Shown piece by piece: positions 34,869 to 44,989 of a DNA stretch of 64,000 bases. Location of the stretch: the NCBI GenBank assembly GCA_038213375.1, contig JBBQTB010000001.1, positions 1-64,000 of the forward strand, given 5' to 3'. Numbering within the stretch: position 1 is the first letter of the stretch; each line of letters opens with the position of its first letter. The position numbers were made by a program, and so were the translations under genes. The notes beneath the pieces were generated by a model that saw only the letters and a list, made by a program, of their open reading frames with translations, had not been told where the DNA came from and did not search any database. The stretch comes from JAAUTT01 sp038213375. Its GTDB lineage: Bacteria > Bacteroidota > Bacteroidia > Bacteroidales > JAAUTT01.

Positions 34869-36695
34869 TTACACCTTCATATTAGAGAATACTAGAATTG
34901 ATTTTGCTTTTATTTTAATGCTTTCTCCCCAAGGTATTGTTTGTGTATTGTTCCAGTTTTCCTCTGCTGAATCCATCAGCATATATAACGATTTGTTTAC
35001 AGCTGGTAAATCAATTGTTACGTCCTCTGGCTCAAAGTTCATTATGCAAATGACCAGGTTTTCAAGAAATTGACGACGAAGAACAATGATATTTTTATTA
35101 TTTACAACGTTAGCTTCAACTCCTTGTCTGTTAGTATTTTTTAAAACTGGGTGATGTTTTCTCAATCGAATTAATTCTTTATAATAAGCAAAAAGTCTTA
35201 ACTGTTGCTCTGTTTGATTGTCCCATTGAAGTTTTGAACTGTTAAAAGTTTCCACCGATTGTGGATCAGGTACATCACCATCATCCATAAAATGGGTAAA
35301 CTCATTTTTACGACCTTCGCTCACCAAACGAATTAAATTCTCATCTTCATGACTTGTGAAATATAAGAAAGGATTGGTTTCACCATACTCTTCGCCCATG
35401 AAAAGAAGTGGAGTAAAAGGGCTCAAAAGCATAGCCCCTGCTATAAGTTTCAGGGTTTCGTAATCAACTAATGTACTCAAACGGTCACCGAGCATGCGGT
35501 TGCCAATCTGATCGTGGTTTTGAGTAAAAACTACAAACTTGTAACCATACAGACCTTTTGTTTTAGAACCAAATATTTTTTTGCGATATGGAGAATATAT
35601 ACCATCGTAGACGTATGCCTCATTAAAAGACTTAACAAGATCACGGACATTAACACCAAAGTCAGAATAATATCCATTTTTTTCTTTGGTTACCAGGGCA
35701 TGAATAGCATGATGGAATTCATCACACCATTGAATATCAATACCATAACCTCCTTTTTTAGAAGAATTAATGTAACGTACATCGTTAAGGTCTGACTCTG
35801 CAATTAAGAAATGACGTTTCCCGGTAAGTTCATTTAATCTAGTTACATATTCTTTTATTTCCTGAAGTATGTGTTTGGCGCTAAAATCTTTGATAGCATG
35901 CACAGCATCAAGCCGGAGGCCATCAATATGAAAATCACGCAGCCACATCAATGCGTTTTCAAGAAAATATTCTCTAACGCCATCGCACCATTCATCATCA
36001 AAGTTAATGGCATTTCCCCAAGGAGTTTTATATTTATCGGTAAAATATGGACCAAATTGTGTCAGGTAATTTCCTTCAGGCCCTAAATGATTAAAAACCA
36101 CATCGAGTATAATCGCTATACCTTGCTGATGGCAAGCATCAACTAAGTTTTGCAGGCCTTTAGGTCCTCCATACGAATTTTGAACGGCAAAAGGGAAAAC
36201 ACCATCATATCCCCAGTTTCGCGTTTTCGGAAATTGAGCAACTGGCATTATTTCAATGGCATTAATACCCAAATCTTTCAGGTATTTTAATTTACTTTTA
36301 ATTCCGTCAAAATCACTGGTTTGTGTGAAAGTTCCTGTATGTAATTCATATATTATTAGATCATTAGCGGATATACCTTCCCATTCCTTATCGTTCCAGT
36401 TGTAATTATGTAAATTAAATGCCTCAGAGGTTCCATGAACACCATTAGGTTGGGATAACGAAGAAGGATCAGGGAAACACGTTTGGTTCACCATAATCTG
36501 ATAACTATCTCCTTCATTTATATCCAATGAATTTGCTTCCCAATAACCAAAATCACCTTTTTTTAACGATACTAATTTTTCTTTATTAATTACAATAGAG
36601 ATGATTTCTGCCATTGGACTCCAAACCAATATATCTGCCGATGAAGGAGATGTGAAATTTAAACCTAACCTTCGTCTATCTATATTTTGAAGCAT
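34869..36695 (-). CDS. treZ: Malto-oligosyltrehalose trehalohydrolase
   Basis: A 608-residue GH13 enzyme that releases trehalose from the product of TreY. An N-terminal E-set domain (about 1-95) precedes the barrel with YELHTGTFT, MPVAQFPKTRNWGYDGV, DVVFNHLGPEGNY, the nucleophile region HIDGLRLDAVHAI and the acid FLIAESDLND, then the substrate segment FTQNHDQIGNR. Its start codon overlaps the stop of the upstream debranching gene (TGATG), so the two are translationally coupled. Confidence 0.96.
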   Translation of the reverse strand: MLQNIDRRRLGLNFTSPSSADILVWSPMAEIISIVINKEKLVSLKKGDFGYWEANSLDINEGDSYQIMVNQTCFPDPSSLSQPNGVHGTSEAFNLHNYNWNDKEWEGISANDLIIYELHTGTFTQTSDFDGIKSKLKYLKDLGINAIEIMPVAQFPKTRNWGYDGVFPFAVQNSYGGPKGLQNLVDACHQQGIAIILDVVFNHLGPEGNYLTQFGPYFTDKYKTPWGNAINFDDEWCDGVREYFLENALMWLRDFHIDGLRLDAVHAIKDFSAKHILQEIKEYVTRLNELTGKRHFLIAESDLNDVRYINSSKKGGYGIDIQWCDEFHHAIHALVTKEKNGYYSDFGVNVRDLVKSFNEAYVYDGIYSPYRKKIFGSKTKGLYGYKFVVFTQNHDQIGNRMLGDRLSTLVDYETLKLIAGAMLLSPFTPLLFMGEEYGETNPFLYFTSHEDENLIRLVSEGRKNEFTHFMDDGDVPDPQSVETFNSSKLQWDNQTEQQLRLFAYYKELIRLRKHHPVLKNTNRQGVEANVVNNKNIIVLRRQFLENLVICIMNFEPEDVTIDLPAVNKSLYMLMDSAEENWNNTQTIPWGESIKIKAKSILVFSNMKV

Positions 36696-38833
36696 CAGAT
36701 GTTTTTTTCAGTTTTACGCATTAAAATCATCACAGATCTTCCCATCACATTGATTTCTTCACCGGCTTTTACCTTCAATTTTCCTTCCACATCAAATGAA
36801 CCCTCGTATGTATCAATTATTTTTAACCAGGAGCGGCCCCATCTTTCGTCGGGGATTTTATAAACAACCGTTTCGTAATGCGAGTTAAACATGATGTAAA
36901 AACTATCGTCATTTATTTTTTCGCCTTTGTCTGTTAGTTCGTTTAATTCATCTCCGGATAGAAAAATGCCCAACGATTTAGCATATGTTGTGCTCCAATG
37001 TTCATCGGTCATGGGATCACCTTCGGGTAAAAACCATTCAATGTCTGTTACTCCTTTTCCTTTTATTGATTTGTGCTGAAACCATTTTTTGCGGCAAAAA
37101 ACAGGATGATGCGATCTGAAGTGTATTAATCTGGAAGTGAATTCAATTAATTTATCATCTTTAATTTTCCAATCTAACCACGATATTTCATTATCCTGGC
37201 AATAGGCATTGTTATTTCCTTTTTGTGAGCGGCCTTGTTCATCGCCAGCTACCAACATAGGAACTCCCTGCGATAAAAATAAAGTGGTTAAAAAGTTTCG
37301 TATTTGTTGTTTCCTCAATTTATTTATCTCTTCATTATCCGTTGGTCCTTCTGCACCACAATTCCACGACCGGTTATGATCCCCGCCATCCTCATTGTTA
37401 TCGCCATTTGCCTCGTTATGTTTATCATTATACGATACCAGATCCATAAGGGTAAAACCATCATGTGCTGTAATAAAATTGAGGCTTGCCATAGGCGTAC
37501 GAGAGTCACTTACGTACAAATCGGAACTTCCTGTAAAACGGTTAGCAAATTCAGGAAGCATTTCATTGTCACCTTTCCAGAATTGACGCAGGCCATCGCG
37601 ATATTTCGCATTCCACTCCATCCATCCTGCAGGAAAATTTCCAACCTGAAAACCATTTTCACCTACATCCCAAGGTTCGGCAATTAATTTAACCTGCGAC
37701 AAAATTGGATCCTGATGTAATATATCAAAAAACGAACCCCATTTATCCACATCATCGAACTCACGTGCCAGAGCGGTAGCCTCATCAAACCGGAATCCAT
37801 CAACATGCATTTCGGTAACCCAATACCGGAGGCTATCCATTATAAGTCTGAGTGTTGTGGGATGCACGGTATTCAAGGTATTTCCTGTACCGGTATAATC
37901 CATATAATATCTTTTATCTTCACCAGTTAAGCGGTAATATGAAATATTGTCTATTCCACGAAAACTTAACGTGGGTCCCTGATGATTACCTTCGGCAGTA
38001 TGGTTATAAACTACATCGAGAATAACTTCGATACCTGCTGCATGTAAGGTTTTCACCATTTCCTTAAACTCCTTAACCTGTTCACCTGATTTTCCAGAAC
38101 TTGAGTATGTTACATCAGGGGCAAAATAGCCAATGGTATTATAGCCCCAATAATTTGTAAGGCCTTTGTCAATTAAATAACCGTCGGCAACAAATTGATG
38201 AACAGGCAGCAATTCTATTGCACTAATGCCCAACGATTGAAAATATTTAACCGATTCAGGGTGAGAAATTCCGGCATAGGTGCTTTTTATATTGTCAGGT
38301 ATATTTGGCGCTAAGTGCGTAAATCCTTTTGTATGCAGCTCATAAATAACTGTTTTATGCAAGGGGATATTTAATAGTCGATCGCCCTGCCAATCAAAAG
38401 CACTGTCAATGACTACAGATTTGGGTATATAAGCTGCGCTGTCTTTTTCACTAAAGGACAAATCTCCATCTTTATCGTTTAGTACATATCCAAAGATAGC
38501 TTCGTTCCATTCAATCTCCCCATTAATTGCCTTAGCATATGGGTCGATAAGTAATTTATTCGGATTAAAACGATATCCATTATGGGGTTCATATGGTCCA
38601 TATACCCGATAACCATATTGTTGCCCCGGTTTTAAACCAGGGATATATACATGCCAACTACCATGCGTTCTCTCGTTAACACTTATTCGTGTTTCCTTTC
38701 CCTTAAGATCAAAAAAACATAATTCAACTTTTTCGGCATTTTGTGAAAATAGTGAAAAATTGACACCTTTTCCATCATAGGTTGCTCCCAACGGGTATGG
38801 ATTTCCAGGCCACGTTATTATTTTATCCGCCAT
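36695..38833 (-). CDS. glgX: Glycogen debranching enzyme (GlgX/TreX type isoamylase)
   Basis: A 712-residue GH13 isoamylase-type enzyme that cuts alpha-1,6 branches of glycogen to give linear maltodextrin. It has an N-terminal CBM48/E-set domain (PYPLGATYDGKGVNFSLFS), DVVYNHTAEG, the nucleophile HVDGFRFDEATAL, the acid LIAEPWDVG and the NFITAHDGFTLMDLVSYN segment. As first gene of an operon with treZ and treY it supplies substrate for trehalose synthesis, the classical TreX role. Confidence 0.95.
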   Translation of the reverse strand: MADKIITWPGNPYPLGATYDGKGVNFSLFSQNAEKVELCFFDLKGKETRISVNERTHGSWHVYIPGLKPGQQYGYRVYGPYEPHNGYRFNPNKLLIDPYAKAINGEIEWNEAIFGYVLNDKDGDLSFSEKDSAAYIPKSVVIDSAFDWQGDRLLNIPLHKTVIYELHTKGFTHLAPNIPDNIKSTYAGISHPESVKYFQSLGISAIELLPVHQFVADGYLIDKGLTNYWGYNTIGYFAPDVTYSSSGKSGEQVKEFKEMVKTLHAAGIEVILDVVYNHTAEGNHQGPTLSFRGIDNISYYRLTGEDKRYYMDYTGTGNTLNTVHPTTLRLIMDSLRYWVTEMHVDGFRFDEATALAREFDDVDKWGSFFDILHQDPILSQVKLIAEPWDVGENGFQVGNFPAGWMEWNAKYRDGLRQFWKGDNEMLPEFANRFTGSSDLYVSDSRTPMASLNFITAHDGFTLMDLVSYNDKHNEANGDNNEDGGDHNRSWNCGAEGPTDNEEINKLRKQQIRNFLTTLFLSQGVPMLVAGDEQGRSQKGNNNAYCQDNEISWLDWKIKDDKLIEFTSRLIHFRSHHPVFCRKKWFQHKSIKGKGVTDIEWFLPEGDPMTDEHWSTTYAKSLGIFLSGDELNELTDKGEKINDDSFYIMFNSHYETVVYKIPDERWGRSWLKIIDTYEGSFDVEGKLKVKAGEEINVMGRSVMILMRKTEKNI

Positions 38834-38982
38834 AAATTCTGTTTAAATAAGTGCAATTGGTTTTTATGACAAAATTGCGACCCTAAATTTTAACAATTAT
38901 TACACAATCATTTAAATAACTTATATAATTTCCACACTTTTTCTCTTGTATCGTATGAGTAAAATTGAAAACCTTTAAAGTA

Positions 38983-39000
38983 GTGGAAATGATATAAATT
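38983..39000 (+). promoter_or_regulatory. Copy of the TGGAAATGATGTAA motif upstream of the DUF748 gene
   Basis: GTGGAAATGATATAAATT, 80 bases before the DUF748 start codon, matches GTGGAAATGATGTAAAAT at 53685-53702 in 16 of 18 bases. A shorter TTTCCACA word lies near 38929 in the opposite orientation. Confidence 0.4.
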
Positions 39001-39079
39001 ATTTAAAATCAAGTGTAACATTTTACAATTGATAGCATACCACCTTTGTTATGATTTTCGATGCTCAATATCTGCGTAA

Positions 39080-41443
39080 ATGACAAGATTTTTAAATACA
39101 AGGCTTAAAAAAGTTTCTTTTATTGTAATTGGATTCATAATCGTTACAGTAATAGTAGTTATTTTAATGCTGTCACCCATCACAAAATACTTGATTGAGA
39201 AGTATGATGTAAAATATACCGGAAGGCAAATTAAAACCGGTTTGGTTTATATAAATCCATTTACCGGTTATGTTTATCTTGGCAATCTTAAAATTTACGA
39301 ATCAAAAAGTGGACCCGATTCTACACAAAGGGATAGTGTTTTCTTTTCAGCAAAGGGGATAAGTATCAATTTATCGTTAACTAAATTGTTCTCAAAAACA
39401 ATAGAAATATCCGAATTCACATTAGATCAGCCAAATGGAATAATTATTCAAAACAAGAAGGATTTTAATTTTAATGATTTAGTTAAAAAATTCAGTTCCA
39501 AAAACTCAGTCCCGAAACAATCATCTTTTCATGTTAACATTCTTAATATAAAAATTAAAAATGGTGAATTCTATTATCATGAAAAAGAAATACCTATAAA
39601 CTATTCTGTAAAAAATGTCAATTTTGAAAGTCCAGGCAAGTATTGGAACGCTGACACCATGGCTGTAAAATTTTCCTTCTTATCCGGAACGGGCAGCGGT
39701 AGTGTCAATGGCAATATTACAGTTGACCTTAAAAATCTTGATTATCAGCTTGCTATTGTCATTCAAAAGTTTGATATGAAAATTATTGAACAATACCTCA
39801 AAGATTTAGCTAATTATGGTCACTTTAGTGCAAAATTGGATGCAAATATGCAATCAAAAGGTAATTTTAATGATGTAGAACGTGTTACAAATTCAGGTTT
39901 GTTGGAAATTAGCGATTTTCATTTCGGCAAAGATTCAGCTACGGATTATGCTTCGTTTGATAAACTTGCCATAGCCATTAATGAGCTTAGCCCACGGAAG
40001 CATATTTATTTTTACGATTCAATCTCGCTCAGTCATCCACATATAAAATATGAGCTTTATGATTATTTAGATAATTTTCAAAGGATGTTTGGAAAAAAAG
40101 GAGCCAACATTTCGGCAGTTAAAGACGACCCTGCAAAATTCAATCTTATTCTTAAAATTGCTGATTATATTAAAACAATTGGCAAGAATTTTTTGAAGAG
40201 TGATTTCAAAATTAATCGACTGGCAATTTACAATGGTGTTTTAAAATTTAACGACTTCTCTCTGAATGAAAAATTTTCGATGGAAGCCAATCCTCTCAAT
40301 ATATTTGCCGATTCCATTGATAAGCATCGTAAACAGGTGGGGATAATGCTTAAATCCGGTATTCAACCATACGGAAATATTATGATTGCTCTTAAAATAA
40401 ATCCAAGAGACAGCAACGATTTCGACATACAATATCGACTTCAAAATTTACCCCTTTCTTTATTTAATCCCTACCTAATAACCTATACGTCATTTCCGGT
40501 GGACAGGGGTAGCATAGAATTCAATGGTAATTGGAATGTGAGAAATGGAATGATAAAGAGCGATAACCACCTGTTAGTAATAGACCCGCGTGTAGGTAGA
40601 CGGTTAAAAAATAAATTTACAAAATGGATTCCCTTACGCCTTGTTATGCTTTTTGTTCGCGAACGTGGCAATGTTATTGATTATCAAATTCCGGTAACCG
40701 GAAACTTAAAAGATCCCAAATTTCATTTGCATGATGTAATCTTTCATACGCTGAAAAACATTTTTGTTAAGCCAGTGGCAACGCCTTACATAGCGCGCGT
40801 GAAAACTACAGAAAATGAAATTGAGAAATCCCTCACTTTAAAATGGAAAATAAGACAAGCCACAATGGAGCGCAATCAGGAAAAGTTTACGAATAAAATG
40901 GCGGATTTTCTAAAAAATAACCATGATGCTTCTATTGTTGTTTATCCCATACAGTATGCCGAAAAAGAAAAAGAAAACATCCTGTTTTTTGAAGCGAAGA
41001 AAAAATATTTTTTGGTTTCCAACAAGATACAAACGATAAGTAAAGATGATTCCATAAAGGTGGATAAAATGTCAGTAAAGGATTCTCTATTTGTGAAGTA
41101 TCTTAACAAACATCTTAAAGATTCGATGCTTTTTACCATTCAGGAAAAATGCGTTAAATTTATTGGTTCTGGTATTGTGAATGGTAAATTCAAACAATTA
41201 AACGACGAAAGAAAAGCCGCCTTTATTCTTCATTTTAAGAAAAAGGCTGTTGAAAATCGTGTAAAAATTCATACTGCTTTAAATACCATCCCATATAACG
41301 GATTTTCGTTTTTTAAAATAGATTACAATGGTGAATTTCCGAAATCCTTAATTAATGCTTATCAGCAAATGAATGAATTAAATAATGAGGCTCCCAGAAA
41401 AGCGTTTAAAAAGGAGCGAGATAAAAATGAAAAAATTCTCTAA
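39080..41443 (+). CDS. DUF748 / AsmA-like envelope protein
   Basis: A 787-residue protein with one N-terminal membrane helix (about 12-33) and a long beta-rich periplasmic region of AsmA/TamB-related DUF748 type: KYDVKYTGRQIKTGLVYINPFTGYVYLGNLKIYE at the start, repeated FxFxDxS and NPRDSNDFDIQYRLQNLPL segments, and GNLKDPKFHLHDVIFHTLKNIFVKPVATPY towards the end. A charged, probably helical tail (about 590-787) follows. AsmA-like proteins bridge the periplasm and are linked to lipid transport; a specific role cannot be given. A regulon-like motif lies 80 bases upstream. Confidence 0.8.
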   Translation: MTRFLNTRLKKVSFIVIGFIIVTVIVVILMLSPITKYLIEKYDVKYTGRQIKTGLVYINPFTGYVYLGNLKIYESKSGPDSTQRDSVFFSAKGISINLSLTKLFSKTIEISEFTLDQPNGIIIQNKKDFNFNDLVKKFSSKNSVPKQSSFHVNILNIKIKNGEFYYHEKEIPINYSVKNVNFESPGKYWNADTMAVKFSFLSGTGSGSVNGNITVDLKNLDYQLAIVIQKFDMKIIEQYLKDLANYGHFSAKLDANMQSKGNFNDVERVTNSGLLEISDFHFGKDSATDYASFDKLAIAINELSPRKHIYFYDSISLSHPHIKYELYDYLDNFQRMFGKKGANISAVKDDPAKFNLILKIADYIKTIGKNFLKSDFKINRLAIYNGVLKFNDFSLNEKFSMEANPLNIFADSIDKHRKQVGIMLKSGIQPYGNIMIALKINPRDSNDFDIQYRLQNLPLSLFNPYLITYTSFPVDRGSIEFNGNWNVRNGMIKSDNHLLVIDPRVGRRLKNKFTKWIPLRLVMLFVRERGNVIDYQIPVTGNLKDPKFHLHDVIFHTLKNIFVKPVATPYIARVKTTENEIEKSLTLKWKIRQATMERNQEKFTNKMADFLKNNHDASIVVYPIQYAEKEKENILFFEAKKKYFLVSNKIQTISKDDSIKVDKMSVKDSLFVKYLNKHLKDSMLFTIQEKCVKFIGSGIVNGKFKQLNDERKAAFILHFKKKAVENRVKIHTALNTIPYNGFSFFKIDYNGEFPKSLINAYQQMNELNNEAPRKAFKKERDKNEKIL

Positions 41444-41643
41444 AAATTTTCATCTCCAAATCAATTGATTATTCCAAGTTAAAATAATAAAACAATAGCC
41501 TAGATAAATCCTAAAGTAGCACAAGGCTACAAATAATTTTTTTTAACAATTATTTCAGTCATTTTATTTATTTATTCATTACTGCATTCGTGGCGTGTTT
41601 TCCTTTACTACAATTGAGGATTTTCAATTGTATTTCAATTGTA

Positions 41644-43431
41644 TTACGCCGGAAGAAAAACGGTAAAAGTAGCACCAATGCCGGGTTTACCATTTGCAGT
41701 AATATACCCATTGTGGTTTTCAACAATTTTTTTGCAAATTGATAGTCCGATGCCTGAACCAGGGTATTCTGTTTTATGAGGCAACCGGTGAAACAGAATA
41801 AAAATGTCTTCGGCATATTGTTGGTCAAAACCCAATCCGTTATCCGTTATCGAAATTTTGAAATATATTTTATTATTATCTTTCTTAACAATCGGATAAT
41901 CTTTGGCTGTAATTTTTATGCACTCAATATTTATTATCGGAAAAATATCTGGGTTGCAATATTTTAACGAATTGCCAATTAAGTTTGCAAATAATTGCTG
42001 AATTTGAAATGGAATCACTTCCAGAAAAGGCAACTGAGTAAATTGTATAACAGCATTTTTCTCTTCAATAGTGTGAGCTAATTCTTGTTTCACGTTTTCA
42101 AGTAAAAGATTACAATCGGTTTTCGCAAAAACCTTGTCGGTTTTATTGGTATGCGAAAATAAGAGCAAGTCGTCTATGAGTTTTCGCATGCGAATTGCAG
42201 ATGCTATAATTTTTTCAAAATATTCTTTACCAGTTTCCGACAGGGTGAATGCTTCTTTTTCAGAAATACGCGAAATGAATGTCTGTATTTTTCGTAATGG
42301 TTCCTGTAAATCGTGACTTGCTACACGGTTAAAGGATTCTAATTCCTTAATAATTTGTTCTAATTCCTGATTTTTTTCTTCTAATGCTTTAGTATTTAAA
42401 TTGTATTCCGTAACATCTTTTATAACTCCAATATAAATTTTATTTTTTTTATTGAATGAAAGATATTTACCTAAGGATTTGAAATAACGCAATTCTCCAT
42501 CTTTGCGGATGATCCTGTATAAGCGAGGATATGTTTTATTAATTTTTACGTCTTCTGCTCCATTGGCTACAATACTCCTATCATCAGGGTGTACAAATTT
42601 TAAATAATTTTCAATTGAAGGTTCAAACGATTGTGGTTCGTAACCTAATAAACGGTATAAGTTATCAGAATACAATAACTTATTGGTTTTTAAATCCCAT
42701 TGAGAGATGCAAAATTCGCCAATAATTTCTGCATGTTTCATTGATTCTATCGATATCATTAATTGCTCATTTGATTGTGTTAACATAAATAAATCCGTGG
42801 TAATTTTGACATAAGAAATGATGAAAATCGCCAATGTAAAAAGCAAAAGCATTAACGTAAAAAGCGGGGTAAATGAAATTTCGTGTTTGTATTTTTTTTG
42901 ATTTTGGTTAAAATGTTCCGTTTCCAAATCATTCATTTTTGAGATGAAGGAGCGTATCGAGTCCATTACCATTTTGCCTTTCATCAAATTTTTATCTAAC
43001 ATCTTAGTATTTATAACTGGATTAGAATTTATTTCTAACGTTTTCTCCAATAGAGCATATCTATAATTGATTAAATGAAATAATGTATCTAACTGCTTTT
43101 GTTGCTGTATATTTTCATTTAATAGAGTTTTTAAACCGTTGAATACCTGGTTTACCTTTTCGCGACCCGAATTATAAGGTTGAAGAAATAAAGTATCTTT
43201 TGAAATAATAAAGCCGCGTTGGCCTGTTTCTGCATCTTTAAGATAGGAGAGTAGTTTCTCTAAATGAATCTGAATTTTATATGAATGAACTAATAAATCA
43301 GATGATTCACTAAGAGAAATAGTGTGCTTGTAAGATACACTTGAAATAAAAACTAATACAAACAATGCTATCACAAAAATACTCTTAAGTAAAAAAGGAC
43401 TTTTGAAAATGAACATGCCTTTCATAAACAC
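41644..43431 (-). CDS. CHASE3-PAS sensor histidine kinase
   Basis: A 595-residue membrane kinase: helix 1 (about 13-30), CHASE3 periplasmic sensor domain (about 40-180, with KDAETGQRGFIIS), helix 2 (about 192-212), a PAS domain with PAC motif (about 235-345), HisKA with the phospho-acceptor in VASHDLQEPLRKIQ, and HATPase_c with NLIGNSLKY, DNGLGFD and GSGIGLSIC. The kinase core resembles phytochrome-type kinases, which often pair with single-domain regulators. The response regulator gene lies 9 bases upstream and an AraC-type gene precedes that. Confidence 0.93.
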   Translation of the reverse strand: MFMKGMFIFKSPFLLKSIFVIALFVLVFISSVSYKHTISLSESSDLLVHSYKIQIHLEKLLSYLKDAETGQRGFIISKDTLFLQPYNSGREKVNQVFNGLKTLLNENIQQQKQLDTLFHLINYRYALLEKTLEINSNPVINTKMLDKNLMKGKMVMDSIRSFISKMNDLETEHFNQNQKKYKHEISFTPLFTLMLLLFTLAIFIISYVKITTDLFMLTQSNEQLMISIESMKHAEIIGEFCISQWDLKTNKLLYSDNLYRLLGYEPQSFEPSIENYLKFVHPDDRSIVANGAEDVKINKTYPRLYRIIRKDGELRYFKSLGKYLSFNKKNKIYIGVIKDVTEYNLNTKALEEKNQELEQIIKELESFNRVASHDLQEPLRKIQTFISRISEKEAFTLSETGKEYFEKIIASAIRMRKLIDDLLLFSHTNKTDKVFAKTDCNLLLENVKQELAHTIEEKNAVIQFTQLPFLEVIPFQIQQLFANLIGNSLKYCNPDIFPIINIECIKITAKDYPIVKKDNNKIYFKISITDNGLGFDQQYAEDIFILFHRLPHKTEYPGSGIGLSICKKIVENHNGYITANGKPGIGATFTVFLPA

Positions 43432-43440
43432 GTTATTGAA

Positions 43441-43887
43441 TTAACGACTAAGTATAAATGTATCTTTGTTGAGACCAGATAAATGGTATTGCCAATTAAT
43501 AGCAACGACTTCTTGTAATATTTTTTTTAGAGCGCTAAAATCGCTTGGTTTTTTTATATAAACATTAGCCCCTTTAACAAACGTTTCCTCAATATCTTCT
43601 TCAGAAGCGGACGTCGAATAAATAGCAACCGGAATTTCCTTTAAAAAGTCGTTTCGTTTGATATCCAATAAACAATCCATACCATTTTTACGAGGCATGT
43701 TTAGGTCAAGAAAAATAATATGAGGCAGAATCACGCCTTGTTTCGTAAGGTGTTCCATTAATTCTACCCCATCACATAAAGTTTTAACAATAGTCTTGAT
43801 TTTTATTTCTTCAAAAGCTTCTTTAAAAAAAATTCTGTCATCCTCATCGTCATCGGCAATTAAAATTTGCATTATTCCGTTTTGCAT
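43441..43887 (-). CDS. Single-domain response regulator (Rcp1-like)
   Basis: A 148-residue receiver domain without output domain. ADDDEDDRIF supplies the acidic pocket, D61 in FLDLNMPRKNG is the phospho-acceptor, and Lys of KKPSD is conserved. The class is typical of partners of phytochrome-like kinases, matching the adjacent kinase. It either passes phosphate onward or alters protein contacts. A start at residue 6 (MQILIADDD) is equally possible. Confidence 0.93.
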   Translation of the reverse strand: MQNGIMQILIADDDEDDRIFFKEAFEEIKIKTIVKTLCDGVELMEHLTKQGVILPHIIFLDLNMPRKNGMDCLLDIKRNDFLKEIPVAIYSTSASEEDIEETFVKGANVYIKKPSDFSALKKILQEVVAINWQYHLSGLNKDTFILSR

Positions 43888-43908
43888 TGGTTTTATATAT
43901 GTGGTTGG

Positions 43909-44469
43909 TTATTTCACGTCATCGGGTTTTCTTCTTTTATTAATAATTCGTTGGAAGGCAGTAGGAGTGAGCCCCGTTACATTCTTAAACTGATTGCTAA
44001 AATGGGCGAGGCTACTATAGTTTAATTTATCGGCAATTTCAGTAATGGTTAATTCATTAGAAATGATTAACTTTTTCGCACGCTCGGTCTTTTGAAGTGC
44101 TATGAAATTTTCGACTGTAGTATATGTAATATCTGAAAATAATTTAGAGATATAACCATACTTATAGTTAAGTTTATCAGCGATATACAAAGATATTTTT
44201 GAAATGGGTAATTTATCTTCCATATAAACCATTTCTGTTATCACATCTTTTATTTTTTGAACCAAAATACTTTTGTGACTTTCAACAATTTCAATACCAT
44301 AACTATTTAAGGTGATATTCAGTTGCTGTAAATTTTCGTTGGAAAAAGTTTCTTGTATTTCAACTTCGCCCAAAGACGATAGGGAATAGGTAAGGTTATA
44401 TTTATCTAACTGTTCCTGAACTATTTTTTTACAAAGTGTGTGTGTGTCATATTTAAGGTAAAGCTTCAT
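43909..44469 (-). CDS. AraC-family helix-turn-helix regulator
   Basis: A 186-residue protein. The N-terminal 75 residues are of unknown type. The C-terminal AraC double helix-turn-helix (about 90-180) has ISLYIADKLNYKYGYISKLFSD and ITEIADKLNYSSLAHFSNQFKNVTGLTPTAFQR. It is the first gene of a unit with the response regulator and kinase. It is a candidate binder of the repeated TGGAAATGATGTAA motif found near neighbouring genes, though no direct link is shown. Confidence 0.88.
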   Translation of the reverse strand: MKLYLKYDTHTLCKKIVQEQLDKYNLTYSLSSLGEVEIQETFSNENLQQLNITLNSYGIEIVESHKSILVQKIKDVITEMVYMEDKLPISKISLYIADKLNYKYGYISKLFSDITYTTVENFIALQKTERAKKLIISNELTITEIADKLNYSSLAHFSNQFKNVTGLTPTAFQRIINKRRKPDDVK

Positions 44470-44640
44470 TGATTAATACTATTTAGAAATACTTTTATAA
44501 GCTATAAACTTATTGTAGTTTGTTATAACACTATAATTATATGGTAAACAAAGATATTTTTATTTTGTTCAAGGCAATTATTGCCAATACATCCAAAGTG
44601 CGTTAATTCTTAAGATAGGACAACACTAAAATCAAAAAAA

Positions 44641-44687
44641 ATGAGCCACAAATGCACAAATAATTTATTTGTGCATTTGTGGCTCAT
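44641..44687. repeat. Perfect 47-bp palindrome
   Basis: A 23-base arm beginning ATGAGCCACAAATGCAC (44641-44663), a single central T, and its exact reverse complement (44665-44687). No gene covers it. It resembles REP/MITE-like palindromes; the sequence word TTTGTGGC recurs in repeats of many Bacteroidota genomes. It lacks a T-run and is not placed at a gene end, so a terminator is unlikely. The surrounding 44470-44764 holds nothing else recognisable. Confidence 0.85.
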
Positions 44688-44764
44688 TAACAATATGTTT
44701 ATAAATCAGGTCTTAGTGTATTTGGTGACTTGTAAATTTTTATAATAAGCTCTCAAATTCCCAA

Positions 44765-44941
44765 TTACCCATTAATAATTGCGCCACAATTAATATGAAT
44801 GAATTGACCCGTAATGCAACTGGTATCATTACTTACTATAAATAAACTTTTACCACCCTTTCCGGATTTTAAAGTATTCTCTTTAAATTCGTGCATCACT
44901 TTCTCAATTTTCTTCTAAGCTTTATCTGAATATTTTGACAT
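44765..44941 (-). pseudogene. Chimeric relic: DUF6496-like N-terminus joined to an SDR oxidoreductase C-terminus
   Basis: One minus-strand frame reads MSKYSDKA, a TAG stop, KKIEKVMHEFKENTLKSGKG, and then KSLFIVSNDTSCITGQFIHI...GAIING before TAA. The first part is a small DUF6496-type protein interrupted by an in-frame stop. The second is the final strand-helix of a short-chain dehydrogenase (S-D-x-S-x-x-I-T-G-Q-x-I-x-x-x-G). The join is in frame, so a 43-residue hybrid from the internal Met remains open. It looks like deletion fusion and decay. Confidence 0.6.
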
Positions 44942-44989
44942 ATTGTAATTTTTATTACCAATTTATTTAAAAATTAACGCTATCCCGTA

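Noticed and set aside
41644..43431. Phytochrome photoreceptor
   Set aside because: The kinase core is phytochrome-like, but the sensor part is CHASE3 plus PAS; no GAF/PHY chromophore domain is present.
44641..44687. Rho-independent terminator
   Set aside because: No T-run follows on either strand and no gene ends next to it.
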